Shown here piece by piece: positions 1 to 10,197 of a stretch of 64,000 nucleotides of DNA. Every line of letters starts with the position of its first letter. The stretch's first letter is position 1. The stretch lies in NCBI GenBank assembly GCA_002746565.1, contig PDPI01000022.1, positions 1 to 64,000 on the forward strand. The letters run 5' to 3'. The translations under genes and the position numbers were made by a program. The stretch is from Pseudomonadota bacterium. GTDB taxonomy: Bacteria > Campylobacterota > Campylobacteria > Campylobacterales > Campylobacteraceae. Under the pieces are notes generated by a model. The model was not told the origin of the DNA. It worked only from the letters and a program-made list of their open reading frames with translations, and searched no databases.

Positions 1-406
1 AGGTTCCTGCCAACTTCGTACTGATTACGGAGTGCCGATTACGGAATGCGGACTTTGTGGTTGTTTCTTTTTTTAAAATCAAAATGTTTTATTGTTGTTG
101 AATGTTTGGTGTGTTTATTTGTGTTTATTATGTATTTTAGATATATGCCTGAGTATTATCATGGTGTTATGAGGGTTGTAGGAGTGGGGTATTTTTGGGA
201 ATGATACAAATGTATGAAGTGTATAATTTATGGTCTGCTTGGGAGTATGTAGTAATATGTCCAATTATATTTCCTTAGGTTGCTTTATGTGGTATATTTG
301 GAATTTTATCAGTTGTATTGTAAAAAAGTGAAATTAACTACTTGCATGAAATAAGTTTAATACATGAACACCAAAGGCCAAAGAAAAGATCTCTGGCCTT
401 CAAAAA

Positions 407-970
407 TTACTTTAAAAGTTCGTTGAACTTTGCAAGCCACTTTGGATGCGCGGGCCAAGCGGCGGCTGTTACAAGATTTTTATCCACATGGGCATCTTCA
501 AATCCTACATCAATCCAAGTTCCACCTTTTAGATTTAGATCGGGAGAGCAAGCAGGATAGCAAGAGCAGGTTCTATCTCGTACCACGTCTGCTGCAACTA
601 AAACTTGAATGCCATGGCAAATGGAAGCTATGGGTTTGTTTTTATTGTTGAAATTTCTAACTATTTCCAATACCCTTGGATTTAATCTTATGTATTCAGG
701 TGCTCTGCCACCAGGTATAAGAAGTGCATCATAGTTTGATTCATCAATATCATCAAATGTTGCGTTTAATGTAAAATTATGACCAGGTTTTTCAGTGTGG
801 GTTTGATCACCTTCAAAGTCATGGATAGCCGTTTTGATTTGTTCGCCAGCTTTTTTATCTGGACAAACCACATCCACCTTGTGTCCTAGCATCAATAAGG
901 CCTGAAAGGGAACCATCAACTCATAGTCCTCAACAAAATCTCCCGCTAAAATCAAAATTTTTTTTGACAT
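407..970 (-). CDS. DJ-1/PfpI family protein
   Basis: 187 aa [40 protein letters not shown] and [10 protein letters not shown] nucleophile-elbow motif typical of DJ-1/PfpI. Confidence 0.9.
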   Translation of the reverse strand: MSKKILILAGDFVEDYELMVPFQALLMLGHKVDVVCPDKKAGEQIKTAIHDFEGDQTHTEKPGHNFTLNATFDDIDESNYDALLIPGGRAPEYIRLNPRVLEIVRNFNNKNKPIASICHGIQVLVAADVVRDRTCSCYPACSPDLNLKGGTWIDVGFEDAHVDKNLVTAAAWPAHPKWLAKFNELLK

Positions 971-1097
971 AATAAGCTCCTTAAAGTTTTATGACCTCCA
1001 TTGTAACACAATTAATCTAAATAAGTCAAAAAATATTTTTTAACCATACTTTATACAAAAACCTTGTAAAATACCCCATTTAATTTGTAGGAACATC

Positions 1098-2069
1098 ATG
1101 AAATATTTTTATAGCTCCATAGTTATTTCGCTTATTGGGATTGGGATTTCTTTTTATTTAGGGGGTTGGGCGGCGGTTTATATTTGTTCGCTTTTGGCTA
1201 TTTTGGAGATAAGTTTATCCTTTGATAATGCGGTGGTTAATGCTAAGGTTTTAAATACCATGGAGCCCATTTGGCAAAAAAGGTTTATCACTTTTGGTAT
1301 TCCTATCGCTGTTTTTGGGATGAGATTTGTTTTTCCTGTACTTATTGTTGCCCTTGCAACTGGTCTTGGGATGGGGGAGACTTTTTTGCTTGCCCTAAAT
1401 GAGCCAGAGCATTATAAGGAGGTGCTTGAGGGTAGTAAAGATGTGATTTATGCCTTTGGTGGGTCTTTTTTGTTGATGGTTTTTTTGGATTTTTTGTTTG
1501 AAGAAAAGGAGAATTTTTGGATAAGGATTTTTGAAGATAATTCCCTGGTAAAAAGCTTTTCCCTTGTTAGGTTTAATAGCTTAGTTGTGGGAATTTTGGC
1601 TTCTTTGATAATCTTTTTGCTAACTGGCAGCACTAAGATTTTATTTTCTTGTGTTCTTGCTATTATATTACATGTTGGTATCTCATCTTTGGATAGTTTT
1701 TTTAGTACAGAAACCACTAAAAATGGACTTATGGGTTTTTTATACCTAGAAGTTCTAGATGCTTCTTTTTCCTTTGATGGGGTTATAGGGGCATTTGCCC
1801 TTAGTAGCAATATTTTCATAATTATGATAGGACTTGGAATTGGGGCATTTTTTGTAAGGAGTATAACCCTTTATCTAGTTCACAAAAAAACTCTAAAGCA
1901 GTTTGTATTTTTAGAACACGGGGCTCATTATGCTATTTTGATGCTCTCAATCATCATGCTTTGTGAGTTGTTTTTTGAGATCAGCGAGGTTGTTACGGGG
2001 ACTATTGGGGTTTTATTTATTCTTGCAAGTTTATATAGTTCATTTAAATTCAATAGAAAAAATCTTTGA
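1098..2069 (+). CDS. DUF475 / TerC-like integral membrane protein
   Basis: 323 aa polytopic ORF; LEISLSFDNAVVNAKVL signature typical of the DUF475/TerC-like group. Confidence 0.8.
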   Translation: MKYFYSSIVISLIGIGISFYLGGWAAVYICSLLAILEISLSFDNAVVNAKVLNTMEPIWQKRFITFGIPIAVFGMRFVFPVLIVALATGLGMGETFLLALNEPEHYKEVLEGSKDVIYAFGGSFLLMVFLDFLFEEKENFWIRIFEDNSLVKSFSLVRFNSLVVGILASLIIFLLTGSTKILFSCVLAIILHVGISSLDSFFSTETTKNGLMGFLYLEVLDASFSFDGVIGAFALSSNIFIIMIGLGIGAFFVRSITLYLVHKKTLKQFVFLEHGAHYAILMLSIIMLCELFFEISEVVTGTIGVLFILASLYSSFKFNRKNL

Positions 2070-2132
2070 TTTTAGAACTTATAAAAGGCTTTTTTGGTAA
2101 AATCCCACACTAGATCATAATAGGAGATTTTT

Positions 2133-3293
2133 TTGGCTACCGATAAAACACTTTTTTATTTGAGTGCTATTTTGATAAGCATAGGCATAATTTTTTCATT
2201 GTCCTTATCTGTTTTTACGGTGCTTTACTATGGTTTTGATGAGTACCATTTTTTTATAAGACAACTTTCAATAGGACTGCTTTCCATACTTCTTATGTGG
2301 TTAATTTCCCTATTAAATCCAGATAAAGCCATGCCAACTATTGGTTTTTTGATATTTTTTTTATTTCTTATTGCCATGGGAGGCATGCATTATCTTCCCT
2401 CATCCATGATAACCGAGTCAGGTGGGGCTAGAAGGTGGATAAGGCTTCCTGGATTTTCCCTAGCACCTGTGGAATTTTTTAAGATAGGTTTTGTTTATTT
2501 TTTGGCTTGGAGTTTTAATAGAAAATTAGACGATAGTAAAAAAACTCTAACTGATGAACTCAAGCTTTTACTTCCCTACATTGGTGTTTTTATTTTGGTG
2601 GTTTACTTGGTAGCTGTAATGCAAAACGATTTAGGACAAGTTGTTGTGTTAGCCCTAACCTTGGCTGTTATGGCTTTTTGTGCAGGAACTAGTTTTAGGT
2701 TTTTTGCCTTGGGTATTTTTGGAACCATTGTTGTCGGAGTTATCGTAATTATAAGATCTGAAAATAGGATTTTGCGTATCAAAACCTGGTGGGCTGGGGT
2801 CCAAGATATGGTTTTAGATTTTTTCCCTAAAAGTGTTGGCGATGCTTTAAGGGTAAATGATGTGTCCGAACCAGATCAGATGATAAACTCCCTAAGTGCC
2901 ATAAAGCATGGGGGATTTTTTGGTGAGGGTTTAGGGCAGGGGAGTTTTAAGCTGGGCTTTTTAAGCGATATTCATACGGATTTTGTTCTCTCAGGTATCA
3001 GCGAGGAAGTTGGTGCCATTGGGGTTGCGGTTTTAACTTTTTTGATTTGGCTTGTTATTTATAGGATTTTCAGGATAGCAGGGCGAAGTACAAATAATGT
3101 ATATTATCTATTTAGCCTAGGCATAGGGCTTTTGATATCCTTTTCTTTCCTTATGAATGCTTATGGGATTACCTCCTTAACTCCCATAAAAGGAATTGCC
3201 GTGCCATTTTTAAGTTACGGGGGAAGTTCCCTTTTATCCCTTTGTATTGGCATCGGTATGGTTTTAATGGTAAGTAAGAGGCTAAAGCATTAA
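2133..3293 (+). CDS. ftsW: FtsW/RodA/SpoVE family cell-division glycosyltransferase
   Basis: 386 aa; GGARRWI, LGQVVV and GITSLTPIKGIAVPFLSYGGSSLL motifs; directly upstream of murG. Start is TTG/alternative in the track. Confidence 0.92.
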   Translation: MATDKTLFYLSAILISIGIIFSLSLSVFTVLYYGFDEYHFFIRQLSIGLLSILLMWLISLLNPDKAMPTIGFLIFFLFLIAMGGMHYLPSSMITESGGARRWIRLPGFSLAPVEFFKIGFVYFLAWSFNRKLDDSKKTLTDELKLLLPYIGVFILVVYLVAVMQNDLGQVVVLALTLAVMAFCAGTSFRFFALGIFGTIVVGVIVIIRSENRILRIKTWWAGVQDMVLDFFPKSVGDALRVNDVSEPDQMINSLSAIKHGGFFGEGLGQGSFKLGFLSDIHTDFVLSGISEEVGAIGVAVLTFLIWLVIYRIFRIAGRSTNNVYYLFSLGIGLLISFSFLMNAYGITSLTPIKGIAVPFLSYGGSSLLSLCIGIGMVLMVSKRLKH

Positions 3294-4312
3294 TGTTGCT
3301 TATAACGGGAGGAGGAACGGGAGGTCACCTTAGCATAGTAAAAGCTTTGTGTGAAGAGTGCAATAAAAACGGCTTAAAACCCATTTATATAGGTTCAAAT
3401 AATGGTCAAGATAGAAAGTGGTTTGAAGATCATGATGGCTTTTTAGATGCGTATTTTTTGGATAGTAGTGGGGTTGTAAATAAAAGTGGATTTAATAAGA
3501 TCTTATCGCTTATAAATATATTTAAACAATCTTTTCTATGTTGGAAGATTTTTAGAAAACATGGCATAAAAAATGTAATTTCTGTTGGTGGATATTCCGC
3601 AGCTCCTGCCTCTTTAGCGGCAATATTTTTAAGAAAAGATTTTTTTATACACGAACAAAATGCAGTTTTGGGAAGGTTAAATAAGCTTTTAAAACCCTTT
3701 GCAAAAGAGCTTTTTAGCTCCTTTGAAAATGCCACTTTTCATACATCTTATCCCATATCTCAAGCCTTTTTCGAAACCCAAAGAATAAGGAAAGATATAA
3801 AAACCATCATATTTTTAGGGGGAAGTCAGGGGGCTAGCTTTATAAATGTTTTAGCAAAAGAAATGGCACAAGGATTAAAGGAAAGAAATATCAACATTAT
3901 CCACCAATGCGGTAAAAATGATTTTGAAAGTTTGGATTTGTTTTATAAAAAGCATGGTATAAAGGTGGATTTGTTTGAATTTGATAAGAATTTGCATGTA
4001 AAAATGCAAAGGGCGGATTTTGCTATTTCTAGGGCTGGGGCTAGCAGTTTGTGGGAGATAGTAGCAAACGCACTTCCTGCTTTTTTTATACCCTTTCCCT
4101 ATGCTGCTGCAGATCATCAATACTTCAATGCAAAATTTCTTTTGGATAAAAAACTTGCTTTTTTATGTAGGCAAGATAGGGTAAAAAAAGAAGATATTTT
4201 TAAGCTTTTAGATCAGTTAGATAATCTAAAAGAAATTTCATCCAAACTTGCTCTTTGGTCCCAAAAAAACGGCGCAGAGCAAATAATAAAGGAAGTCGGT
4301 GCTACAATATAA
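3293..4312 (+). CDS. murG: UDP-N-acetylglucosamine--N-acetylmuramyl-(pentapeptide) transferase MurG
   Basis: 339 aa; TGGGTGGHL N-terminus, HEQNAVLGRLN, SRAGASSLWE motifs. Confidence 0.95.
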   Translation: MLLITGGGTGGHLSIVKALCEECNKNGLKPIYIGSNNGQDRKWFEDHDGFLDAYFLDSSGVVNKSGFNKILSLINIFKQSFLCWKIFRKHGIKNVISVGGYSAAPASLAAIFLRKDFFIHEQNAVLGRLNKLLKPFAKELFSSFENATFHTSYPISQAFFETQRIRKDIKTIIFLGGSQGASFINVLAKEMAQGLKERNINIIHQCGKNDFESLDLFYKKHGIKVDLFEFDKNLHVKMQRADFAISRAGASSLWEIVANALPAFFIPFPYAAADHQYFNAKFLLDKKLAFLCRQDRVKKEDIFKLLDQLDNLKEISSKLALWSQKNGAEQIIKEVGATI

Positions 4313-4544
4313 CAATAATCTTTTTTCCATTTTAAAAAGACCATTTATTGGAGAAATCATTGGCTTTTTTTCTATTTTTTTAACCTTGGGTGCTGTGGCT
4401 GGGACTATGGATTATTTTGGTTTAAGGGGTGAAGAGAAGAGGGTTTTATTTAAGACATTTTTATACGTAAGCTTATTTTATGTTTTTGTTAGTTTTGCTT
4501 ATAGGGCATTAATTTTTATAAAGAAATATAATAACAAATCTTGA
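4299..4544 (+). CDS. Small hypothetical membrane protein
   Basis: 81 aa ORF with two hydrophobic segments, overlapping the murG 3' end. Confidence 0.55.
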   Translation: MLQYNNNLFSILKRPFIGEIIGFFSIFLTLGAVAGTMDYFGLRGEEKRVLFKTFLYVSLFYVFVSFAYRALIFIKKYNNKS

Positions 4545-4575
4545 AATTTAACTTATAATTTAGATCTAAAAGCAA

Positions 4576-4652
4576 TGGCGCGCCCGAAGAGATTCGAACT
4601 CCTGACCGCAGGTACCGCAAACCTGTGCTCTATCCAGCTGAGCTACGGGCGC
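4576..4652 (-). tRNA. tRNA-Arg (anticodon GCG), CCA encoded
   Basis: Reverse complement GCGCCCGTAGCTCAGCTGGATAGAGCACAGGTTTGCGGTACCTGCGGTCAGGAGTTCGAATCTCTTCGGGCGCGCCA folds as a cloverleaf; loop TT-GCG-GT. Confidence 0.95.
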
Positions 4653-4826
4653 CTAGTAAATTGGGAAACGCAATTGTATCTAAGCTATCCTTAAAATTGT
4701 GTAAAAATTCGACAATTTGAGCTTTGAATTTGAAAACTTAAACAAGTTTAAAGAAATTTTTTTGTATTATTGCACTCTTTTGATTGCTAAAAAAAGTTAG
4801 GATAATTATAAATTTTTGGAGGATGT

Positions 4827-6167
4827 ATGTTTGGTGTTTTGAGTGATTCTTTTAAGTCGGCTGTAAATAAGATTCGTTTTGCAGATGATGAAAAAGCCCT
4901 AAAAAAAGCCATAGACACACTCAAAAAATCCCTCCTTAAAGCGGACGTTCATCATAAGGTGGTTAAAAATCTACTCAAAGCAGTGGAAATAGAAGTAAAA
5001 GCTAAGGGTGTTGGGCAGGATGTATTTTTAAGATCCATTAGGGAAAATTTAAGCAAAATCCTAACAGCTCCAGGAAATCAAGGCTTTGTGTATGCCCAAA
5101 AACCACCAACCATTATTCTAATGAGCGGTTTACAAGGTTCTGGTAAAACAACCACGACCGTTAAGCTTTCAAACTATCTAAAACTTCGCAAAAAACGTGC
5201 TCTAATAGCTGCTTGTGATTTGCAAAGATTGGCCGCAGTTGAGCAGTTAAAACAACTTTGTGAGCAACATGAGCTTGATTTGTATTACGAAGAGGATAAA
5301 AGTCCAGCTCAAGTTGCAAAAAATGCCCTTAAAAAGGCAAAAGATGGTCTTTATGATGTACTTTTGGTCGATACTGCTGGGCGACTTGCTATCGATGAAG
5401 AACTCATGGGTGAAATAGTTAATATAAGGGATATTTTAAATCCCGATGAGATTTTTTATGTGGCCGATTCCATGACAGGACAAGATGCCGTAAGAAGTGC
5501 ATCTACTTTTAAGGAAAAACTTGGAATTTCTGGTGTCATTTTGAGTAAATATGATGGCGATAGTAAGGGTGGGGTAGCCCTTGGAATTGCTAGTTTAGTG
5601 GGTGTTCCCCTGCGTTTTATAGGCATAGGGGAAAAGATAGCTGATATTGAGAGTTTTATCCCTGAGCGTATAGTTGGCAGGATTATGGGCGATGGGGATT
5701 TGATGACTTTGGCTGAAAAAACCAGTGCTGTTATCGATGAAAAAGAAGCCAAAAAAATCACTAGAAAAATCAAAAAGGGAGAATTTAACTTCAATGACTT
5801 TTTAGAGCAGCTAGAAAGCATGAAAAAATTAGGAAGCATGCAGTCATTAGTTGGCATGATACCTGGGCTTTCAAGTATGGCAGGGCAGTTAAAGGATGTG
5901 GATTTGGAAAATTCAGATCAGATGAAAAATATTAAAGCTATGATAGGCTCTATGACCAAGAAAGAGCGTGAGATGCCAAGTTTGCTAAATAATAGCAGAA
6001 AAAGAAGAATTGCCCAAGGTGCGGGACTTAGCCAAATGGAAGTAAATCGCTTTTTAAAGCAGTTTAAATCCACTGCAAAAATGGCAAAAAGGTTTTCATC
6101 TAAAAGTGGCATGAAAGACTTGCAGTCCATGCTAGGACAGGCAAATATGGGTTCATTTCCCAGATAA
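4827..6167 (+). CDS. ffh: Signal recognition particle protein Ffh
   Basis: 446 aa; GLQGSGKTTTTVKLS, DTAGRL, M-domain with GMIPG. Confidence 0.97.
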   Translation: MFGVLSDSFKSAVNKIRFADDEKALKKAIDTLKKSLLKADVHHKVVKNLLKAVEIEVKAKGVGQDVFLRSIRENLSKILTAPGNQGFVYAQKPPTIILMSGLQGSGKTTTTVKLSNYLKLRKKRALIAACDLQRLAAVEQLKQLCEQHELDLYYEEDKSPAQVAKNALKKAKDGLYDVLLVDTAGRLAIDEELMGEIVNIRDILNPDEIFYVADSMTGQDAVRSASTFKEKLGISGVILSKYDGDSKGGVALGIASLVGVPLRFIGIGEKIADIESFIPERIVGRIMGDGDLMTLAEKTSAVIDEKEAKKITRKIKKGEFNFNDFLEQLESMKKLGSMQSLVGMIPGLSSMAGQLKDVDLENSDQMKNIKAMIGSMTKKEREMPSLLNNSRKRRIAQGAGLSQMEVNRFLKQFKSTAKMAKRFSSKSGMKDLQSMLGQANMGSFPR

Positions 6168-6173
6168 CAAGCC

Positions 6174-6210
6174 TTACATGTAGATATAAAAAGTATTTAC
6201 ATGTAAGCCT
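6174..6210. repeat. Intergenic pair of TTACATGTA(A) palindromes flanked by GCC(T)T
   Basis: gccttacatgtagatataaaaagtatttacatgtaagcctt between ffh and rpsP; one 9/10 and one exact copy of TTACATGTAA. Confidence 0.6.
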
Positions 6211-6243
6211 TGAGGGGCGAAATTATTTTTAGGAGAAATTTTA

Positions 6244-6474
6244 ATGGCTACAGTTGTAAGACTAACTAGAATGGGTCGTAAGAAGAAGCCTTTTTATCGC
6301 ATTGTTGTAACAGATAGTAGAAAAAGACGTGATAGTGGCTGGATAGAATCAATCGGATATTATAATCCTTTAAAAGAGCCTGAGGTTGTCAAATTTGATG
6401 AGGAAAGACTTGCTTATTGGAAGGGTGTTGGCGCTAAGGTTAGCAAGAGAGTTGATAGAATTACGAGCAAATAA
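6244..6474 (+). CDS. rpsP: 30S ribosomal protein S16
   Basis: 76 aa; [42 protein letters not shown]. Confidence 0.98.
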   Translation: MATVVRLTRMGRKKKPFYRIVVTDSRKRRDSGWIESIGYYNPLKEPEVVKFDEERLAYWKGVGAKVSKRVDRITSK

Positions 6475-6717
6475 ATGGTCCATAATTTTTTAGAAACCTT
6501 TGCCAAACTTATAGTGGATAACCCAGATAATGTAAAAGTTGATAGGGTTGATGTGGATGATGCTTTTAGTGAGATTATCATCCATGCCGATAAGGGTGAT
6601 ACGGGTAAGCTTATCGGTAAAAATGGTAAGATGATTAATTCTATAAAAACTATTATTTCAGGTTGCAAGGCAAAAGACGGAAAATCCTATCGAATCACAG
6701 TCAAGGCTAATGAATAA
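6475..6717 (+). CDS. khpA: KH-domain RNA-binding protein KhpA
   Basis: 80 aa; GKLIGKNGKMINSIKTII (GxxG KH motif), between rpsP and rimM. Confidence 0.9.
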   Translation: MVHNFLETFAKLIVDNPDNVKVDRVDVDDAFSEIIIHADKGDTGKLIGKNGKMINSIKTIISGCKAKDGKSYRITVKANE

Positions 6718-7240
6718 GGACTTTTTAGAAATTGCCAAGATTGGCAAAACCGTTGGCTTGCGGGGGGACTTGAAATTACACTTTCTATGCGATTTTCCAG
6801 AGCAGTTTAAAAAAGGTGCCATCTTTGGTACCAAAAAAATGGGCGATCTAGAAATTACACATTTTGATAAAAATCGCTCACTCATTCGCTTCAAAGACTA
6901 CGATAATCCTCAAATAGCACAAAAGTTAGTAAATACCATACTTCTAACAAGCATAGAAAAAACCAGACAAAATTGCCCACTAAAAGATGGTGAATTTTTT
7001 TGGTTTGACATCATAGGTTTAGAAGTAAAAGAAGATGGGATGGTGCTAGGTTTGGTGGATGAGATTAGCAGGATAGCAAATCAAGATTATTTACATATAA
7101 AAACCCATGAAGAATTGGTTAAAAAAGGTTTTAGTAAGAGCTTTCTTATCCCCTATGTGGATAGATTTATCGTAAAAACTGATATTGGGGCTAGGTGTGT
7201 GTTTGTTAAAGATGGACTTAGTATTTTGGAAAGTTCATAG
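6710..7240 (+). CDS. rimM: 16S rRNA processing protein RimM
   Basis: 176 aa; IAKIGKTVGLRGDLKLHF N-terminus; rpsP-khpA-rimM-trmD-rplS order. Confidence 0.95.
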   Translation: MNKDFLEIAKIGKTVGLRGDLKLHFLCDFPEQFKKGAIFGTKKMGDLEITHFDKNRSLIRFKDYDNPQIAQKLVNTILLTSIEKTRQNCPLKDGEFFWFDIIGLEVKEDGMVLGLVDEISRIANQDYLHIKTHEELVKKGFSKSFLIPYVDRFIVKTDIGARCVFVKDGLSILESS

Positions 7241-7243
7241 GGC

Positions 7244-7948
7244 ATGAAATTTACCTTTGTAACCTTATTTCCCGAGCTTATAAGGGGTTATTTTAGATCT
7301 AGCATCTTAAATAGAGCCTTGGAATCAAAACTCATAGAGATAGATTTTTACAATCCAAGGGATTTTACTACAAATAAGCATTTAAAAGTTGATGATTATA
7401 TGGTTGGCGGCGGAGCTGGACTTTTGATGAATATTCAGCCCTTAAACGACACTTTAAAAGCCATAAAAGACAAGGATGAGCATGCTTATTTTATCTTTCT
7501 AACCCCTTCGGCAAAAAGTTTTATACAAAGCGACGCAAAACGACTTACTTATAAGAAAAATCTAGTTTTTGTTTGTGGAAGATATGAGGGCTTTGATGAG
7601 AGGGTTGTAGAAAAGTGGGCCGATGAGGTTTTAAGCATAGGGGATTTTGTTTTAACGGGTGGTGAACTTCCTGCTCTTAGTATGTGCGATGCCATAAGCC
7701 GTCATATAAAGGGTGTTTTGGGCAATGAAAATTCTTTAGATGAAGAAAGCTTTGAAGATGGTTTGCTGGAGGCCCCCGCTTTTTCTAAGCCCAATGTTTT
7801 TGAAGAAAATAGCGTACCTTTAGAATTTTTAAAGGGAAATCATGGTAAAATTACCGCCTTAAAAAATGAGATGGCAGAACACAAAACCAAATTTTTTAGA
7901 CCAGATTTGTATAAAAAGAGTGTGAAAAGGAAAAAGTATGAGAAATAA
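7244..7948 (+). CDS. trmD: tRNA (guanine-N1)-methyltransferase TrmD
   Basis: 234 aa; [27 protein letters not shown]. Confidence 0.97.
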   Translation: MKFTFVTLFPELIRGYFRSSILNRALESKLIEIDFYNPRDFTTNKHLKVDDYMVGGGAGLLMNIQPLNDTLKAIKDKDEHAYFIFLTPSAKSFIQSDAKRLTYKKNLVFVCGRYEGFDERVVEKWADEVLSIGDFVLTGGELPALSMCDAISRHIKGVLGNENSLDEESFEDGLLEAPAFSKPNVFEENSVPLEFLKGNHGKITALKNEMAEHKTKFFRPDLYKKSVKRKKYEK

Positions 7949-8294
7949 GTATATCGAAGCTTATGAGATGGCTCAAGTTGAAAAGAAAAAAGTACCTGAT
8001 TTTAGGGGTGGAGATACCCTAAGAGTTGCGGTTATGATTAAAGAAGGCGATAAGCAAAGAATTCAAAATTTTGAGGGTGTTTGTATAGCTAGACGAGGAA
8101 GTGGCACGGGTGAAAGTTTCATCGTTAGAAAAATAGGTGCCAATGGAATCGGCGTTGAGAGAATTTTCCCAATTTATAGTGATAGTATCGAAGAGATAAA
8201 AGTGCTTCGCCGTGGACGTGTTAGACGCTCAAAACTATTTTACCTAAGAGAGCGTAGAGGTAAATCTGCACGTATTAGAGAACTTAAAAAATAA
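7938..8294 (+). CDS. rplS: 50S ribosomal protein L19
   Basis: 118 aa; [54 protein letters not shown]. Confidence 0.98.
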   Translation: MRNKYIEAYEMAQVEKKKVPDFRGGDTLRVAVMIKEGDKQRIQNFEGVCIARRGSGTGESFIVRKIGANGIGVERIFPIYSDSIEEIKVLRRGRVRRSKLFYLRERRGKSARIRELKK

Positions 8295-8301
8295 ATCTTC
8301 T

Positions 8302-8337
8302 AGTTTACATGTAAACTCTTACATGTAAACTTTTTTT
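8302..8337 (+). terminator. Intrinsic terminator of the rplS operon
   Basis: AGTTTACATGTAA-ACTC-TTACATGTAAACT then T-tract: perfect 13-bp stem, 4-nt loop. Confidence 0.92.
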
Positions 8338-8534
8338 ATCAAAAATTAAATCTTCAAACTAAAATTATCTAGCATTTATCAACATTAGCTTTTGTTTTTA
8401 GATCTAGATCTTCAAGTTCAAATAAACTTTTACTTTTCTACACCATCGCAAAGATCTTATGCATTTTTTCTTCTTTTTAACTCGAAATATATTATCATTA
8501 TAGTATCATATCCTATCAAAATTTTGGAGAAAAA

Positions 8535-10181
8535 ATGAAAGCATCTGATCTATTTGTAAAAGCCCTAGAAAACGAGGGTGTTGAATATATTTTTGGAATA
8601 CCTGGGGAAGAGAATTTAGATTTTTTAGAATCTTTACGAAAATCAAAGATAAAGCTCATCCTAACTCGCCATGAGCAAGGAGCTGGATTTATGGCAGCAA
8701 CCTATGGGCGACTTACGGGTAAGGTTGGGGTTTGTTTGGCAACTTTGGGGCCTGGGGCTACAAATCTTGTAACTTCAGCTGCTTACGCTCAACTTGGTGG
8801 TATGCCAATGCTCATGATAACAGGACAAAAACCCATCAAAAAATCAAAACAAGGCAGATTTCAGATAATTGATGTGGTAAACATGATGCGACCAGTTACC
8901 AAATATGCCAAACAAGTGGCAAATGGTAACAATATCCCATCAATGGTAAGAGAAGCCTTCAAAATAGCCACCATGCAACGTCCTGGAGCGACACATATAG
9001 AATTGCCCGAAGACATAGCGGCTGAAGATGTGGATTTTAACCTTTATGCGGTTAGGGATTTTGAATATCCTAGGGCTAGAAAAAGTGCCTTACATGAGGC
9101 GGTTAATATCATAGAAAAGTCTAAACGACCTTTGCTACTAATCGGTGCAGGGGCAAATAACTCACAAATAAGTGAAATTTTAACCGAATTTGTAAACGAA
9201 ACTGGCATTCCATTTTTTACAACCCAGATGGGCAAGGGTGTTGTAAATGAAAACCATAAACTTTGCCTAAGAACAGCGGCCTTATCGGATAAGGATTTTG
9301 TCCATTGTGCCATTGATAGGGCGGATTTGATCATAAATGTTGGCTATAACGCCACCGAAAAACCGCCATTTTTTATGGAAAACCATCCAGATGCGAAAAA
9401 GGTTATACATATAAATTTCTTCCCCTCAGAAGTGGATGATACATACTTTCCCCATCTAGATGTGGTCGGGGATATAAGGCTTAGTATGCAAACCCTAACA
9501 AATGCCATAACTCCCCAAGAGCATTGGGATTTTGCATATTTTAAACGCATGGCAAAGGAGATAAGCACCCATTTAAATAAATACTTTGACGATAAAAGAT
9601 TTCCCATCCTGCCCCAAAGGGCAGTTAGACTTATACGATCAGCCCTTGATGAGGATGATATTTTAACCCTAGATAACGGCGTTTATAAGATCTGGTTTGC
9701 TAGAAATTATAGATGTCACAAGCCAAATACCTTACTTTTAGATAATGCCCTAGCAACTATGGGCGCAGGACTTCCCTCGGCCATAGCAGCAAAGATGGTG
9801 CATCCAGATAAAAAGGTTGTAACCGTTTGTGGAGATGGGGGATTTATGATGAATTCCCAAGAGCTTGAAACTGCAAAAAGATTAAATCTTGATCTGGTTG
9901 TAATCATCCTAAATGATAATGCCTATGGGATGATAAAATGGAAGCAAGAGGGCATGGGCTTTGAAAATTTCGGGCTTGATTATGAAAATCCTGATTTTGT
10001 CAAATACGCTCAAAGTTACGGAGCCAAGGGTTATAGGCCCCAAAGTTGCGAGGAATTTGAGAGTATTTTAAATGAATGCGTTAATAAAAAAGGTATCCAT
10101 CTAATAGATCTAGCAGTGGATTATTCGCTAAATCACGCTATTTTAAATGAATTATTGGCAAAAAAGACTTGCCTGATATAA
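8535..10181 (+). CDS. ThDP-dependent enzyme, acetolactate synthase large-subunit-like (AlsS/IlvB family)
   Basis: 548 aa; YIFGIPGEENLDFLE, LATLGPGATNLVT, VCGDGGFMMNSQELETAKRLNLDLVVIILNDNAYGMI (ThDP GDG...NN motif). Confidence 0.9.
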   Translation: MKASDLFVKALENEGVEYIFGIPGEENLDFLESLRKSKIKLILTRHEQGAGFMAATYGRLTGKVGVCLATLGPGATNLVTSAAYAQLGGMPMLMITGQKPIKKSKQGRFQIIDVVNMMRPVTKYAKQVANGNNIPSMVREAFKIATMQRPGATHIELPEDIAAEDVDFNLYAVRDFEYPRARKSALHEAVNIIEKSKRPLLLIGAGANNSQISEILTEFVNETGIPFFTTQMGKGVVNENHKLCLRTAALSDKDFVHCAIDRADLIINVGYNATEKPPFFMENHPDAKKVIHINFFPSEVDDTYFPHLDVVGDIRLSMQTLTNAITPQEHWDFAYFKRMAKEISTHLNKYFDDKRFPILPQRAVRLIRSALDEDDILTLDNGVYKIWFARNYRCHKPNTLLLDNALATMGAGLPSAIAAKMVHPDKKVVTVCGDGGFMMNSQELETAKRLNLDLVVIILNDNAYGMIKWKQEGMGFENFGLDYENPDFVKYAQSYGAKGYRPQSCEEFESILNECVNKKGIHLIDLAVDYSLNHAILNELLAKKTCLI

Positions 10182-10197
10182 AAAGGAGTAAAATAAA

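Noticed and set aside
342-560. 72-aa and 73-aa plus-strand ORFs over the PfpI gene
   Set aside because: Antisense to a clear DJ-1/PfpI coding sequence; no independent support.
8338-8534. Possible regulatory RNA or Fur-like site (attatcattatagtatcat) before the ThDP enzyme gene
   Set aside because: AT-rich with only partial similarity to a Fur box; no convincing dyad or structure by eye.
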